DNA of 64,000 nt from Streptomyces sp. TRM68416 (GTDB lineage: Bacteria > Actinomycetota > Actinomycetes > Streptomycetales > Streptomycetaceae). The stretch spans positions 124,001-188,000 of the forward strand of contig NZ_JACVWU010000001.1 in the NCBI RefSeq assembly GCF_014596915.1, written 5' to 3'. The notes beneath the pieces were generated by a model. That model searched no databases. It was not told the origin of the DNA and worked only from the letters and a program-made list of their open reading frames with translations. The position numbers and the translations under genes were made by a program. Positions 40,305-48,410 of this stretch are shown here, piece by piece; position 1 is the first letter of the stretch, and each line of letters starts with the position of its first letter.

Positions 40305-40952
40305 ATGGACTCCTTCTCGACAGTCATCCGCACCGCGTCCCACGAGCAGCACATGGAGGCGGAGACCTCGACGTTCATGAGCGACCTGCTCGGCGGCCGA
40401 CTCGGCGTCGACGCGTACGCGCGCTACACCGAGCAACTGTGGTTCGTCTACGAGGCTCTTGAGACCGGGGTCGAGCGGCTGGCGTCAGATCCGGTGGCGG
40501 GGCCGTTCATCCGGCCCGAGCTGTTCCGGCTGCGCGCGCTGGAGGCGGATCTGGCGCACCTGCGCGGGCCCGGGTGGCGGGCGGGCGTCACCGCGCTGCC
40601 GGCGACACGGGCGTACGCGGACCGGGTGCGGGAGTGCGCGGAGCAGTGGCCGGCGGGGTACATCGCCCACCACTACACCCGTTACCTCGGCGACCTGTCC
40701 GGCGGTCAGATCATCCGCGACAAGGCGGAGAAGACCTGGGGGTTCGAGAAGAAGGGCGACGGCGTCCGCTTCTACGTCTTCGAGGAGATCACCAACCCGG
40801 CGGCCTTCAAGCGGAGTTACCGCGAACTGCTGGACGCGGTGCGCGCGGACGACCTGGAGAAGAAGCGGATCGTGAGCGAGTGCAAGAAGGCGTTCGCCCT
40901 GAACACGGGCGTCTTCCATGCCCTGGGCGAAGAGTTCCCCCTGTCGGCGTGA
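40305..40952 (+). CDS. hmuO: Heme oxygenase (biliverdin-producing)
   Basis: Degrades heme to biliverdin, CO and Fe2+ to liberate iron. 215 aa, HmuO family. The proximal heme ligand is most likely H16 in HMEAETSTFMSDLL; the distal helix is YLGDLSGGQIIR, with the family Gly-rich bend. AAAGGA lies 8 nt before the ATG at 40305. An iron box overlaps the promoter, so it should be induced by iron starvation together with the heme importer genes downstream, which carry their own iron box. Confidence 0.95.
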   Translation: MDSFSTVIRTASHEQHMEAETSTFMSDLLGGRLGVDAYARYTEQLWFVYEALETGVERLASDPVAGPFIRPELFRLRALEADLAHLRGPGWRAGVTALPATRAYADRVRECAEQWPAGYIAHHYTRYLGDLSGGQIIRDKAEKTWGFEKKGDGVRFYVFEEITNPAAFKRSYRELLDAVRADDLEKKRIVSECKKAFALNTGVFHALGEEFPLSA

Positions 40953-40989
40953 CCGCCACTGGGGGCTACCGCCCTCAGACCCCCGCTCC

Positions 40990-41034
40990 GGCCTGAACGG
41001 CCTTGCCCTCAAACGCCGGACGGGCTGGATGATG
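40990..41034. repeat. Dispersed Streptomyces intergenic repeat between convergent genes
   Basis: Contains GGCCTTGCCCTCAAACGCC and GGACGGGCTGGATGATG, a motif I know to recur between convergent genes in many Streptomyces genomes. It lies between the heme oxygenase and PhzF-family gene ends and may act as a bidirectional terminator. Confidence 0.5.
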
Positions 41035-41718
41035 TCAGCGCTCCAGGAACACCCTGCCGCCGACCTCCACCCAACCCCCCGGCTGCGGTGCCGTCAGGAT
41101 CTGCGAACCCGCGCCCTGCGTGATGTTCAGGGCGCGGCCCAGTCGGTCGGTCAGCAGCAGCGCCGCCGCCCCCGTCGCCTCGTCCTCGTCGACGCCGTCA
41201 CCCCGGCCCGGAAAGCCGCGCGCCCTGATCCGGCCCGCCGGCTCGTCCTCCCAGGCCCAGGCGTACACCCTCCCCCAGACTTCGTCCGGGGGGACCCCCA
41301 TCTCGCTTCGCTCGCCCGGCGGCGGTACGGCCAGGTCGTCGACCTCCGCGGCCGTCGCGTACTGGCGGAACGTCATCGGCGGCGCCCACTCCGCCCGCGC
41401 CTCGATCCAGCTGAACTCCCCGTCCTGCCGCGCCCCGACCACACCGGCCTGCGTGACCAGTTCGGGCACGTCGAGCAGCCAGGCGGCGCCGACGCAGGGG
41501 GAACCGGCGAACGGCAGCCGCACGCTGGGCGTGTAGATGTCGATGACCCCGCGCTCGGGGTCGTCCACGAACACGGTCTCGCTGAACCCCAGCTTCGCGG
41601 CGAACTCCTGCCGGTCCGCGCGCTCGGGCATGACCGATCCCTCGCGGACGACGCCGAGTTCGTTGCCGTAGCCGCCGTTCGCTCCGCAGAAGACGCGGAG
41701 CACGTCGTAGTCACTCAC
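41035..41718 (-). CDS. PhzF-family isomerase-like protein
   Basis: 227 aa, diaminopimelate-epimerase-like fold. PhzF landmarks: LRVFCGANGGYGNELGVV at the start, GFSETVFVDD (catalytic-Glu region), RLPFAGSPCVGAAWLL and the C-terminal GDGVDEDEATGAAALLL with ITQGAGSQI. The usual N-terminal 'FxxxPxxGNPxAV' is replaced by the GANGGYGNELGVV form. Substrate unknown. GTG start at 41718. Residues about 128-142 (ERSEMGVPPDEVWG) are encoded by a dispersed palindromic repeat inserted in frame. Confidence 0.85.
   Translation of the reverse strand: MSDYDVLRVFCGANGGYGNELGVVREGSVMPERADRQEFAAKLGFSETVFVDDPERGVIDIYTPSVRLPFAGSPCVGAAWLLDVPELVTQAGVVGARQDGEFSWIEARAEWAPPMTFRQYATAAEVDDLAVPPPGERSEMGVPPDEVWGRVYAWAWEDEPAGRIRARGFPGRGDGVDEDEATGAAALLLTDRLGRALNITQGAGSQILTAPQPGGWVEVGGRVFLER
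41268..41317. repeat. Dispersed palindromic repeat inserted in frame in the PhzF gene
   Basis: Blocks CCTCCCCCAGACTTCGTC, CGGGGGGACCCCCATCTCG and CTTCGCTCGCC match the 'GAGCGAAGCGAGATGGGGG' palindromic element common between Streptomyces genes. Here it is translated as ERSEMGVPPDEVWG without breaking the reading frame. Confidence 0.65.
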
Positions 41719-41773
41719 GGGGGCATTGAAGCATCATGCGCGCGGCGCCTGCGTACGCCGCCTCCTAGCCAAG

Positions 41774-41792
41774 CAAGGTAAGGCTAACCTAA
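41774..41792 (+). promoter_or_regulatory. DmdR/IdeR iron box upstream of the heme importer genes
   Basis: CAAGGTAAGGCTAACCTAA, a second 19-bp iron box (TTAGGTTAGCCTTACCTTG on the other strand), lying between the PhzF gene and the permease operon. Confidence 0.87.
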
Positions 41793-41886
41793 ACTTCGGC
41801 GAGCCACTGGGTGGGCCAGGGCGTGAACCCAACCCACGCACAAGGAGAAGCGCACGTCAGACGGGCGCGGAGAGGAACGGCCGACC

Positions 41887-41964
41887 GTGCGACGCTTGCG
41901 CACACGACGGGCGGGAGCGCTGCCGGCTGTGCTCGCCCCGCTCCATGAGGGCGGTGCCGCGTGA
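41887..41964 (+). pseudogene. Deletion scar of the heme-importer substrate-binding protein
   Basis: A 25-codon ORF starts at GTG 41887 after GAGAGGAAC and ends in the TGA that overlaps the permease GTG. It reads as a typical signal-peptide beginning, MRRLRTRRAGALPAVLAP when the GTG is decoded as Met, joined directly to LHEGGAA and stop. In FecCD-type importers a lipoprotein gene normally sits exactly here and overlaps the permease start. The peptide therefore looks like both ends of that gene left after a large in-frame deletion. Inferred from context; the mature protein is absent. Confidence 0.55.
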
Positions 41965-43052
41965 CGGTGTTGGAGAAGGCCGCGCGGGACGCACCCGCCA
42001 CGGAGACCCCCGTACGCGGGCCTCGCCGCACCACCCCCTGGCTGCTGACCGCCGGACTGGTCGTCGCGCTGCTCGTGCTGGTGCCGGTCGCGGCGGGCAT
42101 CGGCGCCTATCCGGTGCCGGTCGGTGACGTACTCGCCTCCGTGCAGCACCGGATCGGGCCGGGCGGGCGGGAGTTGGACCGGGTCGCGGAGTCGGTGCTC
42201 TGGAACGTCCGCTTCCCGCGTATCGTCCTCGCGCTGCTCATCGGCGCCTCGCTGGGGTGTGCCGGGGCGCTCATGCAGGGCGTGTTCGGCAATCCGCTCG
42301 CCGAGCCCGGCGTCATCGGCATCTCCTCCGGCGCGGCGGTGGGCGCGGTCGCCTCCATCGCGCTCGGCCTCAACTTCCTCGGGAACTGGACGGTTTCGGT
42401 CGCCGCGTTCGTCTCCGGCCTGGCGACGGTGCTGCTCGTGTACGTGATGTCACGGTCCGGCGGCCGTACGGAGGTCGTGACGCTGATCCTCACCGGCATC
42501 GCCGTGAACGCCTTCGCGGGCGCGCTGATCGGGCTGTTCCTGTTCTTCGCGGACGCCGCCGCCATCCAGCAGATCACCTTCTGGCAGCTCGGTTCGCTCT
42601 CCCAGGCGACCTGGCCGAAGGTGCTGGCGGTACTGCCGTGCGCGGCGATCGGGCTCACCGTGGCGCCGCTCTACGCCCGCCGCCTGGACCTGCTGGCGCT
42701 CGGCGAACGGCCCGCCCGGCACCTGGGCGTGGAGGTCGAGCGCCTCCGCGTCACGCTCGTGTTCGTCATCGCCCTCCTCACCGCGGCCGCCGTGAGCGTC
42801 TCCGGCATCATCAGCTTCGTCGGCCTGGTCGTCCCGCACCTGCTCCGGATGGCGGCGGGGCCGGGGCACCGCTTCCTGGTGCCGGGTGCTGCGCTGCTCG
42901 GGGCGGTCTGCCTCCTGGCGGCGGACCTCGCCTCCCGCACGCTGGCCGCGCCGGCGGAGCTGCCCCTGGGCGTCCTCACGGCACTGCTGGGCAGCCCGTT
43001 CTTCTTCTGGCTGCTGCGGCGGACGCGGCGGCGGCAAGGGGGGTGGGCGTAA
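41961..43052 (+). CDS. FecCD-family ABC importer permease (heme/siderophore)
   Basis: 363-aa permease with about ten spans. Family hallmarks: RFPRIVLALLIGASLGCAGALMQG, NPLAEPGVIGISSGAAVGA, LTGIAVNAFAGALIGL, WQLGSLSQATW and GIISFVGLVVPHLLRM. By context (heme oxygenase upstream, iron box, ATPase downstream) it is the HmuU component of a heme importer. The GTG start overlaps the TGA of a truncated upstream ORF. The expected substrate-binding protein gene is missing, so this importer may be non-functional or may borrow a binding protein made elsewhere. Confidence 0.92.
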   Translation: MTVLEKAARDAPATETPVRGPRRTTPWLLTAGLVVALLVLVPVAAGIGAYPVPVGDVLASVQHRIGPGGRELDRVAESVLWNVRFPRIVLALLIGASLGCAGALMQGVFGNPLAEPGVIGISSGAAVGAVASIALGLNFLGNWTVSVAAFVSGLATVLLVYVMSRSGGRTEVVTLILTGIAVNAFAGALIGLFLFFADAAAIQQITFWQLGSLSQATWPKVLAVLPCAAIGLTVAPLYARRLDLLALGERPARHLGVEVERLRVTLVFVIALLTAAAVSVSGIISFVGLVVPHLLRMAAGPGHRFLVPGAALLGAVCLLAADLASRTLAAPAELPLGVLTALLGSPFFFWLLRRTRRRQGGWA

Positions 43053-43445
43053 GGGGTGGTATGCGGCCTGGGGGTGCGTATGCGGACTGCGGGTGCGGAC
43101 TGCGGACTGCGGACTGCGGGTGCGTATGCCGTCTGCGGGTGCGTGGGGGCTGGTCGCGCAGTTCCCCGCGCCCCTAACTCCGTTGCCCTCGCCGCCGATT
43201 ACATCGCGCCCTGCCCCTGTCCGCCCTCTCCTCTCCGCCCCGCCTCCTTCCTCCGCCGCCCCTTCTCTCTCCGCCACCCGCTTCCTTCCTCCGCCCCCCT
43301 CTCTCCTCCACCCGCCTCCCTCTCCCCTCCACCCGCCTCCCTCCTCCGCCGCCCCCTTCCCTCTCCGCCGCAACGGTGCTCCGCCGCCGCGGTGCTGGTC
43401 GGCGGTGGCGAACTGTCCTCAGCCTTCCGCCTCAAGGACCCCGTC
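43053..43445. repeat. Repeat-rich gap between permease and ATPase genes
   Basis: Three parts. At 43074-43147, short GGACTGC/GGGTGCGTATGC units are repeated. At 43148-43175 lies GGCTGGTCGCGCAGTTCCCC GCGCCCCT, a dispersed 28-mer whose inverted copy is at 45415-45442. At about 43200-43375, a C/T-dominated strand built of CCTCC, CCGCC and CCCTCT units makes a near-homopyrimidine tract. An AAGGA site for the ATPase lies at the end. The 393-bp gap inside what should be a tight operon suggests repeat-mediated expansion. Confidence 0.8.
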
Positions 43446-44267
43446 ATGAGACTTCTCCGGCCCCGTCCCACTCCCCCGCCTCCCGCCGCGCCCGGAGAGG
43501 TGCTGGCCGCGGCCGAAGGGCTCCGTGTCCGGCTCGGTGGGCGAGACGTTCTGCGCGGGGTGGACGTCGATGTCCGTGCAGGTGAGGTGCTCGCGCTCGT
43601 CGGGCCCAACGGCGCCGGCAAGTCCACGCTCCTCGGCGCCCTCGCCGCCGACATCCCGGCCGCCGAGGGAGTCGTACGGATTCATGGGCGGCCCGCGCCG
43701 CAGTGGTCCGCGCCCGAACTCGCCCTGCGGCGGGCGGTGTTGCCGCAGGCCGCCGCGCTCTCCTTCCCCTTCTCGGTGGAGGAGGTCGTCAGGATGGGCC
43801 GCGCGCCCTGGGCGGCTCTGGGGATGGAGGACGACGACGACGCCGTTGCCGGGGCGATGGCCGCCACCGAGGTGGGCGGGTTCGCGGCGCGCCCGTTCTC
43901 CGCGCTCAGCGGCGGCGAGCGGGCCCGGGTCGCGCTGGCCCGGGTGCTCGCCCAGCGGGCCCCGCTGCTGCTGCTCGACGAGCCGACCGCCGCCCTGGAC
44001 CTCAAGCACCAGGAGCTGGTGCTGCGACTGTGCCGGGAGCGGGCGCGGGCCGGGGACGCGGTGGTGGTCGTCCTGCACGACCTGGGGCTCGCGGCGGCCT
44101 ACGCGCACCGCGTCGCGATCCTGCGAGTCGGCCGGATCTCGGCCGACGGACCGCCGGCCGAGGTGTTCTCCGAGGAACTGCTGTCGGAGGTGTACGACCA
44201 GCCGGTCGACGTGCTGCCGCATCCGCGGGCGGACACGATCCTGGTGACCCCCCGCCGGAACCTCTGA
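43446..44267 (+). CDS. Heme/siderophore ABC importer ATPase (HmuV-like)
   Basis: 273 aa, FepC/HmuV-type ATP-binding subunit pairing with the FecCD permease. Walker A GPNGAGKST, signature LSGGERARVALARVLAQ, Walker B LLLLDEPTAALD and H-loop VVVLHDLGLAAAYAH. The C-terminal segment GPPAEVFSEELLSEVYDQPV is the family's usual end. AAGGA lies 9 nt before the ATG. It would use ATP to pull heme through the permease; iron-regulated if read from the upstream box. Confidence 0.92.
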   Translation: MRLLRPRPTPPPPAAPGEVLAAAEGLRVRLGGRDVLRGVDVDVRAGEVLALVGPNGAGKSTLLGALAADIPAAEGVVRIHGRPAPQWSAPELALRRAVLPQAAALSFPFSVEEVVRMGRAPWAALGMEDDDDAVAGAMAATEVGGFAARPFSALSGGERARVALARVLAQRAPLLLLDEPTAALDLKHQELVLRLCRERARAGDAVVVVLHDLGLAAAYAHRVAILRVGRISADGPPAEVFSEELLSEVYDQPVDVLPHPRADTILVTPRRNL

Positions 44268-44418
44268 CCACCATGCGACCTGCCGGTGCCCCGGGTCGGC
44301 CTCCCCGTGACGACCGTCCGCCAGGTCACGGTGTGGCCGCTGTACCCGGTCCCGGCGCTCGCGCTGTTCCTCTCCCCGGTAGGGTTCGCCTCCGGGAAGG
44401 GGTAGGTGAAGGGACCCG

Positions 44419-45399
44419 ATGAGCAGGGATCGCAGACTCCGCAGGCTTGACCGGAGGGTGCTGATAGCGGCCTCAGTGACCGCTTTGTCGTTGACGGCGA
44501 GCGGATGCGTGGTGGTGCACGGGGAACGGGAGTTGATCCCCGCGACCACCCGGGCCGAGGCCGCCGAGGCCCTGAAGGAGTTCACGGCCGCGTACAACGC
44601 CGCCGACAAGGCCTACGACAGCTCCCTGGACGCCGACCATGTCACCGGCGCGCTCGGTGACATCGACGAGGCGCGCCTGAAGGCGGGCCGGGCCAACAGC
44701 CCGGAGGGCAACGCGGCGCACAGCCCGCTGGAGTTCACCGACGCCGAGTTCACCATCCCCAAGAAGGCGGGCTGGCCGCGCTGGTTCCTGGCCGACGCCC
44801 AGGGCAACCGGGGCGGCGACTCGCGCTGGCTGCTGGTGTTCACCCGAGACGGGCTCGCCGAGCCCTGGGAGGCGGCGTACCTGACGCTGGTGGCGCCGGA
44901 CGACCTGCCGGAGTTCCGCAAGGACGAGGACGGCTGGGCCGAGGCCGTAGACCCGAACTCCTCCGAACTGGCCGTCCCTCCGGCCGACTTGAGCAAGGAC
45001 TACACGAGCTATCTCCAGGACGGCTCGGAGGTTTTCGCGGACGGCAGCCACACCTCCGGCTGGCGGGAGAAGCGCGCGAAGAACGCCAAGAAGCCGGGCC
45101 TGGTCACCCAGTACATCGACGAGCCGCTCACCGAGGGCGACTACGCGCCGGTGGCACTGCGCACCGCGGACGGCGGAGCGCTGGTCTTCTTCACCACCCG
45201 CCACTTCCAGAAGCAGACCGCGGCGGCGGGCACGTCCGTGCCCACGCCGAACTCCTCGGTGCGGGCCCTGACGAAGGGCGAGATCAAGCAGTCGCTGACG
45301 ATGGAGTTCGTGTCGAACGAGGTGGCGCTGAACCCGGTGCGGGGGCAGGTGTCGATCCTGGGCCGGATCGAGGGTCTGACCGGCGCGAAGGGCGAGTAA
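44419..45399 (+). CDS. Secreted lipoprotein of unknown function
   Basis: 326 aa. Basic N-terminus, hydrophobic core and lipobox LTASGC give a lipoprotein anchored to the outer membrane face. The mature part is rich in charged residues and has an internal WPRWFLADAQGNRGG...WLLVFTRDG region. It resembles a widespread Streptomyces lipoprotein family of unknown role. GAAGGGACCCG precedes the ATG. It follows the heme ATPase after 150 bp, but a functional link is not evident. Confidence 0.8.
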   Translation: MSRDRRLRRLDRRVLIAASVTALSLTASGCVVVHGERELIPATTRAEAAEALKEFTAAYNAADKAYDSSLDADHVTGALGDIDEARLKAGRANSPEGNAAHSPLEFTDAEFTIPKKAGWPRWFLADAQGNRGGDSRWLLVFTRDGLAEPWEAAYLTLVAPDDLPEFRKDEDGWAEAVDPNSSELAVPPADLSKDYTSYLQDGSEVFADGSHTSGWREKRAKNAKKPGLVTQYIDEPLTEGDYAPVALRTADGGALVFFTTRHFQKQTAAAGTSVPTPNSSVRALTKGEIKQSLTMEFVSNEVALNPVRGQVSILGRIEGLTGAKGE

Positions 45400-45414
45400 G
45401 CGTCCCGAAGGGGA

Positions 45415-45442
45415 AGGGGCGCGGGGAACTGCGCGACAAGCC
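45415..45442. repeat. Dispersed 28-mer, inverted copy
   Basis: AGGGGCGCGGGGAACTGCGC GACAAGCC is the reverse complement of the element at 43148-43175 with one mismatch in 28. Elements with this core are common between Streptomyces genes and are often near gene ends. Confidence 0.8.
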
Positions 45443-45486
45443 ACGACGAACCCGCAGAAGCACTACGCCGAACCCACGGCCACGCA

Positions 45487-46221
45487 CTAGCGACGCAAAG
45501 GCCAACCCGAGTGCGCCCCGTCGGGCTCCTGACCGGCGTAGCGGCCGCAGGCGTCCGTGAGGATCTCCAGCAACGTCAGCGGATCCGGCAGCGGATGCTC
45601 AAGTCCGCGTACCCAGTGCACGGTCTGCCCGTCGTCGCCGGGCAGGCGGGCGGGCGGGACGAGGACGTACGAGCCGCGGCAGTGCCAGCGCAGCCCCGGA
45701 TGCTCGTCCATCGTCTCGGGGTGGCAGTCCAGTTCGCACGGCCACCACTCGTCCTCGTCCTCGGGGGTACCGCGGGTGAGGGTGAAGAAGAGGAGCCGCC
45801 CGTCGTCGCTCTCGGCGACGGGCCCGACGTCGATCCCGGCGGCGAGCAGCCGCTCCAGGGCCTCCCGCCCGGCCTCAAGGGGCACGTCGAGGACGTCGTG
45901 CACCATGCCGGTCGCGGTGATGAAATTGGCCTGCGGCTGGTGCCGGGCCCAGCGCTCGATCTGCCCGCGGTCGGTGGTGGACTGCGTCTGCCAGGCGAAG
46001 GACACCGGATGCCGGGCGGGCGTGGGGCAGCCGACGCGATCGCAGGAACAGCGGTACCCGGCGGCGGGGTGGGCGGCGGGCGCGAGCGGCAGTCCCGCGG
46101 CCGCGGCGGCGAGCAGCAGGTCTTCGCGGCCGCCGTCGTCGGCGGTCTGCCGGGGGCGGCGTCCACGCAGCCACCGGGAGAGTCTGCCCTGCAGGCCTTG
46201 GTCGCCGAACTCCGCGCTCAT
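45487..46221 (-). CDS. Bifunctional DNA primase/polymerase (prim-pol) N-terminal-domain-like protein
   Basis: 244 aa, similar in pattern to stand-alone actinobacterial prim-pol (AEP) proteins. Family-like positions: GLPLAPAAHPAAGYRCSC with CSCDRVGCPTPARHP (zinc-type Cys cluster), WARHQPQANFITATGMVHDVLDVP (usual catalytic Asp region) and CRGSYVLVPP. The length corresponds to the prim-pol domain alone with no helicase. True polymerase activity is doubtful, and many such chromosomal copies are uncharacterised. GAGGGG lies close to the ATG. Confidence 0.75.
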   Translation of the reverse strand: MSAEFGDQGLQGRLSRWLRGRRPRQTADDGGREDLLLAAAAAGLPLAPAAHPAAGYRCSCDRVGCPTPARHPVSFAWQTQSTTDRGQIERWARHQPQANFITATGMVHDVLDVPLEAGREALERLLAAGIDVGPVAESDDGRLLFFTLTRGTPEDEDEWWPCELDCHPETMDEHPGLRWHCRGSYVLVPPARLPGDDGQTVHWVRGLEHPLPDPLTLLEILTDACGRYAGQEPDGAHSGWPLRR

Positions 46222-46425
46222 CTATCCCCTCGCCTCGCTGTCGTGCGGAACAGCATGCCTCATGGTCCCACCATCCTGCGCTCCGGGGGGCCGGAGCCGA
46301 CAACAGGGGCAGGTGGGACGAGCCACAGCGCGCACCCGGATCAGGGGTCATTGCATGCTTTAGCGGGATATACCCACCTGGTCGGGGTGGCCATGGTCAC
46401 GTGGAACGGACCACCGGACGGCTGC

Positions 46426-47046
46426 TCAGCGGGGAGCGAGGCCGTGGAGGGCGTAGTCGACGAGGGTGTCGGTGTAGTCGTAGGAGATGGGGCCCGTGTA
46501 CTGGAGCCAGCGCTGGGCGAGGGGTGAGACGAAGAGTTCGAGGGCGATGCGCGGGTCGACCTCGGGGCGTACGTCGCCGGCGTCCTGGGCGGCGCGCAGC
46601 CGGTCGACGTAGAGCTGGAGCGAGGGCTCCATGAGCTGGGCCACGAACCGCCGCCCGAGTTCCTCGTTGACCAGGCCCTCGGCGGCCAGCGCCCGGGAAG
46701 GGACTTCGAACTTGGGATCGCACATCTGGTCGACGGTGGCCCGCAGCACGCCCTTGATATCGGCGGCAAGGTCCCCGGTGTCGGGGATGGCGTACGGCAT
46801 CTCCTGCCCCGTCGCCCTGCTGGCCTGCTCGCTCAGGTCGAGGAACGCCTCCAGCAGGACGTCCGCCTTCGACGGCCACCACCGGTAGATCGTCTGCTTG
46901 CCGACGCCGGCACGGGCGGCGATGCCCTCGATGGTGGTCTTGGGGTAGCCGACCTCTCCGACGAGCGCGAGGGCGGCGTCGTAGATGGCGCGGCGGGACT
47001 TCTCGCTGCGGCGGGCGGTGTCGGGGGCGGTCCTCTGAGCGGTCAT
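46426..47046 (-). CDS. TetR-family transcriptional regulator
   Basis: 206 aa. HTH segment TTIEGIAARAGVGKQTIYRWW, then TetR_C_16-like ligand domain. It lies back to back with a DUF6243 gene; the 140-bp gap contains two spaced palindromes built on AGACG/CGTCT, a likely operator pair. Ligand and regulon unknown. Confidence 0.9.
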   Translation of the reverse strand: MTAQRTAPDTARRSEKSRRAIYDAALALVGEVGYPKTTIEGIAARAGVGKQTIYRWWPSKADVLLEAFLDLSEQASRATGQEMPYAIPDTGDLAADIKGVLRATVDQMCDPKFEVPSRALAAEGLVNEELGRRFVAQLMEPSLQLYVDRLRAAQDAGDVRPEVDPRIALELFVSPLAQRWLQYTGPISYDYTDTLVDYALHGLAPR

Positions 47047-47069
47047 GTACCGAATTTACCAGGTTGACA

Positions 47070-47126
47070 AGACGGTGCGTCTCGCCGGAGAGTGGAGGGG
47101 AGCGAGGACGAGACGATACGTCTCGT
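47070..47126. promoter_or_regulatory. Two palindromic operator candidates between tetR and the DUF6243 gene
   Basis: AGACGgtgCGTCT at 47070-47082 and ACGAGACGataCGTCTCGT at 47108-47126, centres 41 bp apart (about four helical turns). TTGACA at 47064-47069 immediately precedes the first site, so a bound repressor would block that promoter. Confidence 0.65.
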
Positions 47127-47185
47127 ACCGAGAATGTCGATGCCCGAACCGACCCATCCCCCGGAACCGGAACAGGAGAACCCCC

Positions 47186-47368
47186 ATGGCCCGAAGCGGA
47201 TCAGGAAACATGCTCGGAGTCGGCGGCACCCGCCAGAACCTCGGCCGCCAGGCGATCCGAGGCGGCAGGCGCGGCGGCCGGATCGGCGGCGGCGCGGACG
47301 CGCAGGCCCAGAAGCGGGAGCTGCTGCGCAGGCTCCAGGAGAAGCGCGGCGGGCCGGCGGCGGATTGA
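47186..47368 (+). CDS. DUF6243 family small basic protein
   Basis: 60 aa, Gly/Arg-rich: MARSGSGNMLGVGGTRQNLG, then a GGRRGGRIGGGADAQAQKREL segment seen in part as RIGGGADAQAQKRELLRRL. It matches the pattern of the Streptomyces DUF6243 family; function unknown. AGGAG lies 7 nt before the ATG. Divergent from tetR and probably controlled by it. Confidence 0.82.
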   Translation: MARSGSGNMLGVGGTRQNLGRQAIRGGRRGGRIGGGADAQAQKRELLRRLQEKRGGPAAD

Positions 47369-47375
47369 GGCAGGA

Positions 47376-48386
47376 CTACGGCCGGGCCGGCCAGGCCGGA
47401 TTCTGCGCCGGCGGCCAGGCGTCGCCCCAGTCCGCGTCGCGGGCCGCCTTGTACAGGTCGCCGTGGCGCTTGGTGACCGTGGTGCGGGTGAGGGCCGGGT
47501 CCGTCTCGCAGAGGTCGAGGAGGACCTGGCCCTTGCGGATCTGGGGCTTGCGTACGACGCGGGAGGGGGCGGGGTCGACCGGCAGGCGGGTGGCGGCGAC
47601 GTAGGCGAACTTCTCGTCCTCGTAGGCGAGGGAGCCGCCCTTGACCTGGCGGTGCAGCGAGGAACGGCTGACCCGCGCCGAGAAGTGGCACCAGTCCTGG
47701 CCCGGGACGATGGGGCAGGCGGCGCTGTGCGGGCAGGGGGCGGCGACGTGGAAGCCGGTGGTGATCAGGCGGTCGCGGGCCTCGATGATCCGGGCGTAGC
47801 CGTCGGGGGTGCCGGGTTCGACGATCACGACGGCCTGCGCGGCGGACGCGACGGCGTCGACGAGGGCGGTGCGGTCGGGGACGGTCAGCTCGTTGAGGAC
47901 GTACGAGACCGTCACGAGATCGGCGCTCTCGATGGTGAGCGCCGCTCCGATCCGAGAACGCTGCCAGCGGACGTCGCGCAGGGCGGGGTTGGCGGCGGCG
48001 ATCTCCCGGCCGAGGGCGAGGGCGGGTTCCGCCCAGTCGAGCACGGTGACCTTCCGAGGACCCGGCCAAGTGGCGCCGACCGCCCAGGTCGCGGCGCCGG
48101 TGCCGCCGCCGACGTCGACATGGCTCTCCGGCACCCACCCCGGGGCGGCGTCCGCGAACGCCTCCAGCGCGGCGTGCACGGCCTCGAAGGTCGCCGGCAT
48201 GCGGTAGGCGGCGTACGCGGCGACGTCCGCGCGGTCGCGCAGAATGGGCGCGTCGGTCGGGGTCGCCCCGCGGTAGTTGGCGATCAGCCGGTCCACGGCC
48301 GCCGCGGCCTGCCGGGGCGGAAGCCCGTCGAGAAGACCGGCAAGCCTGCGCCGAAGGGTTTCCGCCGGGGATACGGGGTCGTTCAC
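47376..48386 (-). CDS. Rsm22-family SAM-dependent methyltransferase
   Basis: 336 aa, related to the mitochondrial small-ribosomal-subunit methyltransferase Rsm22. SAM-binding motif I HVDVGGGTGAATWAV, then VTVLDWAEPALALG, DLVTVSYVLNELT (motif IV) and VIVEPGTPDGYARIIEARD. A Cys cluster CPHSAACPIVPGQDWCHFSA is the family's Fe-S or zinc-binding site. The bacterial role is probably ribosome-linked but not proven. GTG start with a weak ribosome site. Confidence 0.85.
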   Translation of the reverse strand: MNDPVSPAETLRRRLAGLLDGLPPRQAAAAVDRLIANYRGATPTDAPILRDRADVAAYAAYRMPATFEAVHAALEAFADAAPGWVPESHVDVGGGTGAATWAVGATWPGPRKVTVLDWAEPALALGREIAAANPALRDVRWQRSRIGAALTIESADLVTVSYVLNELTVPDRTALVDAVASAAQAVVIVEPGTPDGYARIIEARDRLITTGFHVAAPCPHSAACPIVPGQDWCHFSARVSRSSLHRQVKGGSLAYEDEKFAYVAATRLPVDPAPSRVVRKPQIRKGQVLLDLCETDPALTRTTVTKRHGDLYKAARDADWGDAWPPAQNPAWPARP

Positions 48387-48410
48387 CCGGCGATTCTACG
48401 TTCGCGAAGT

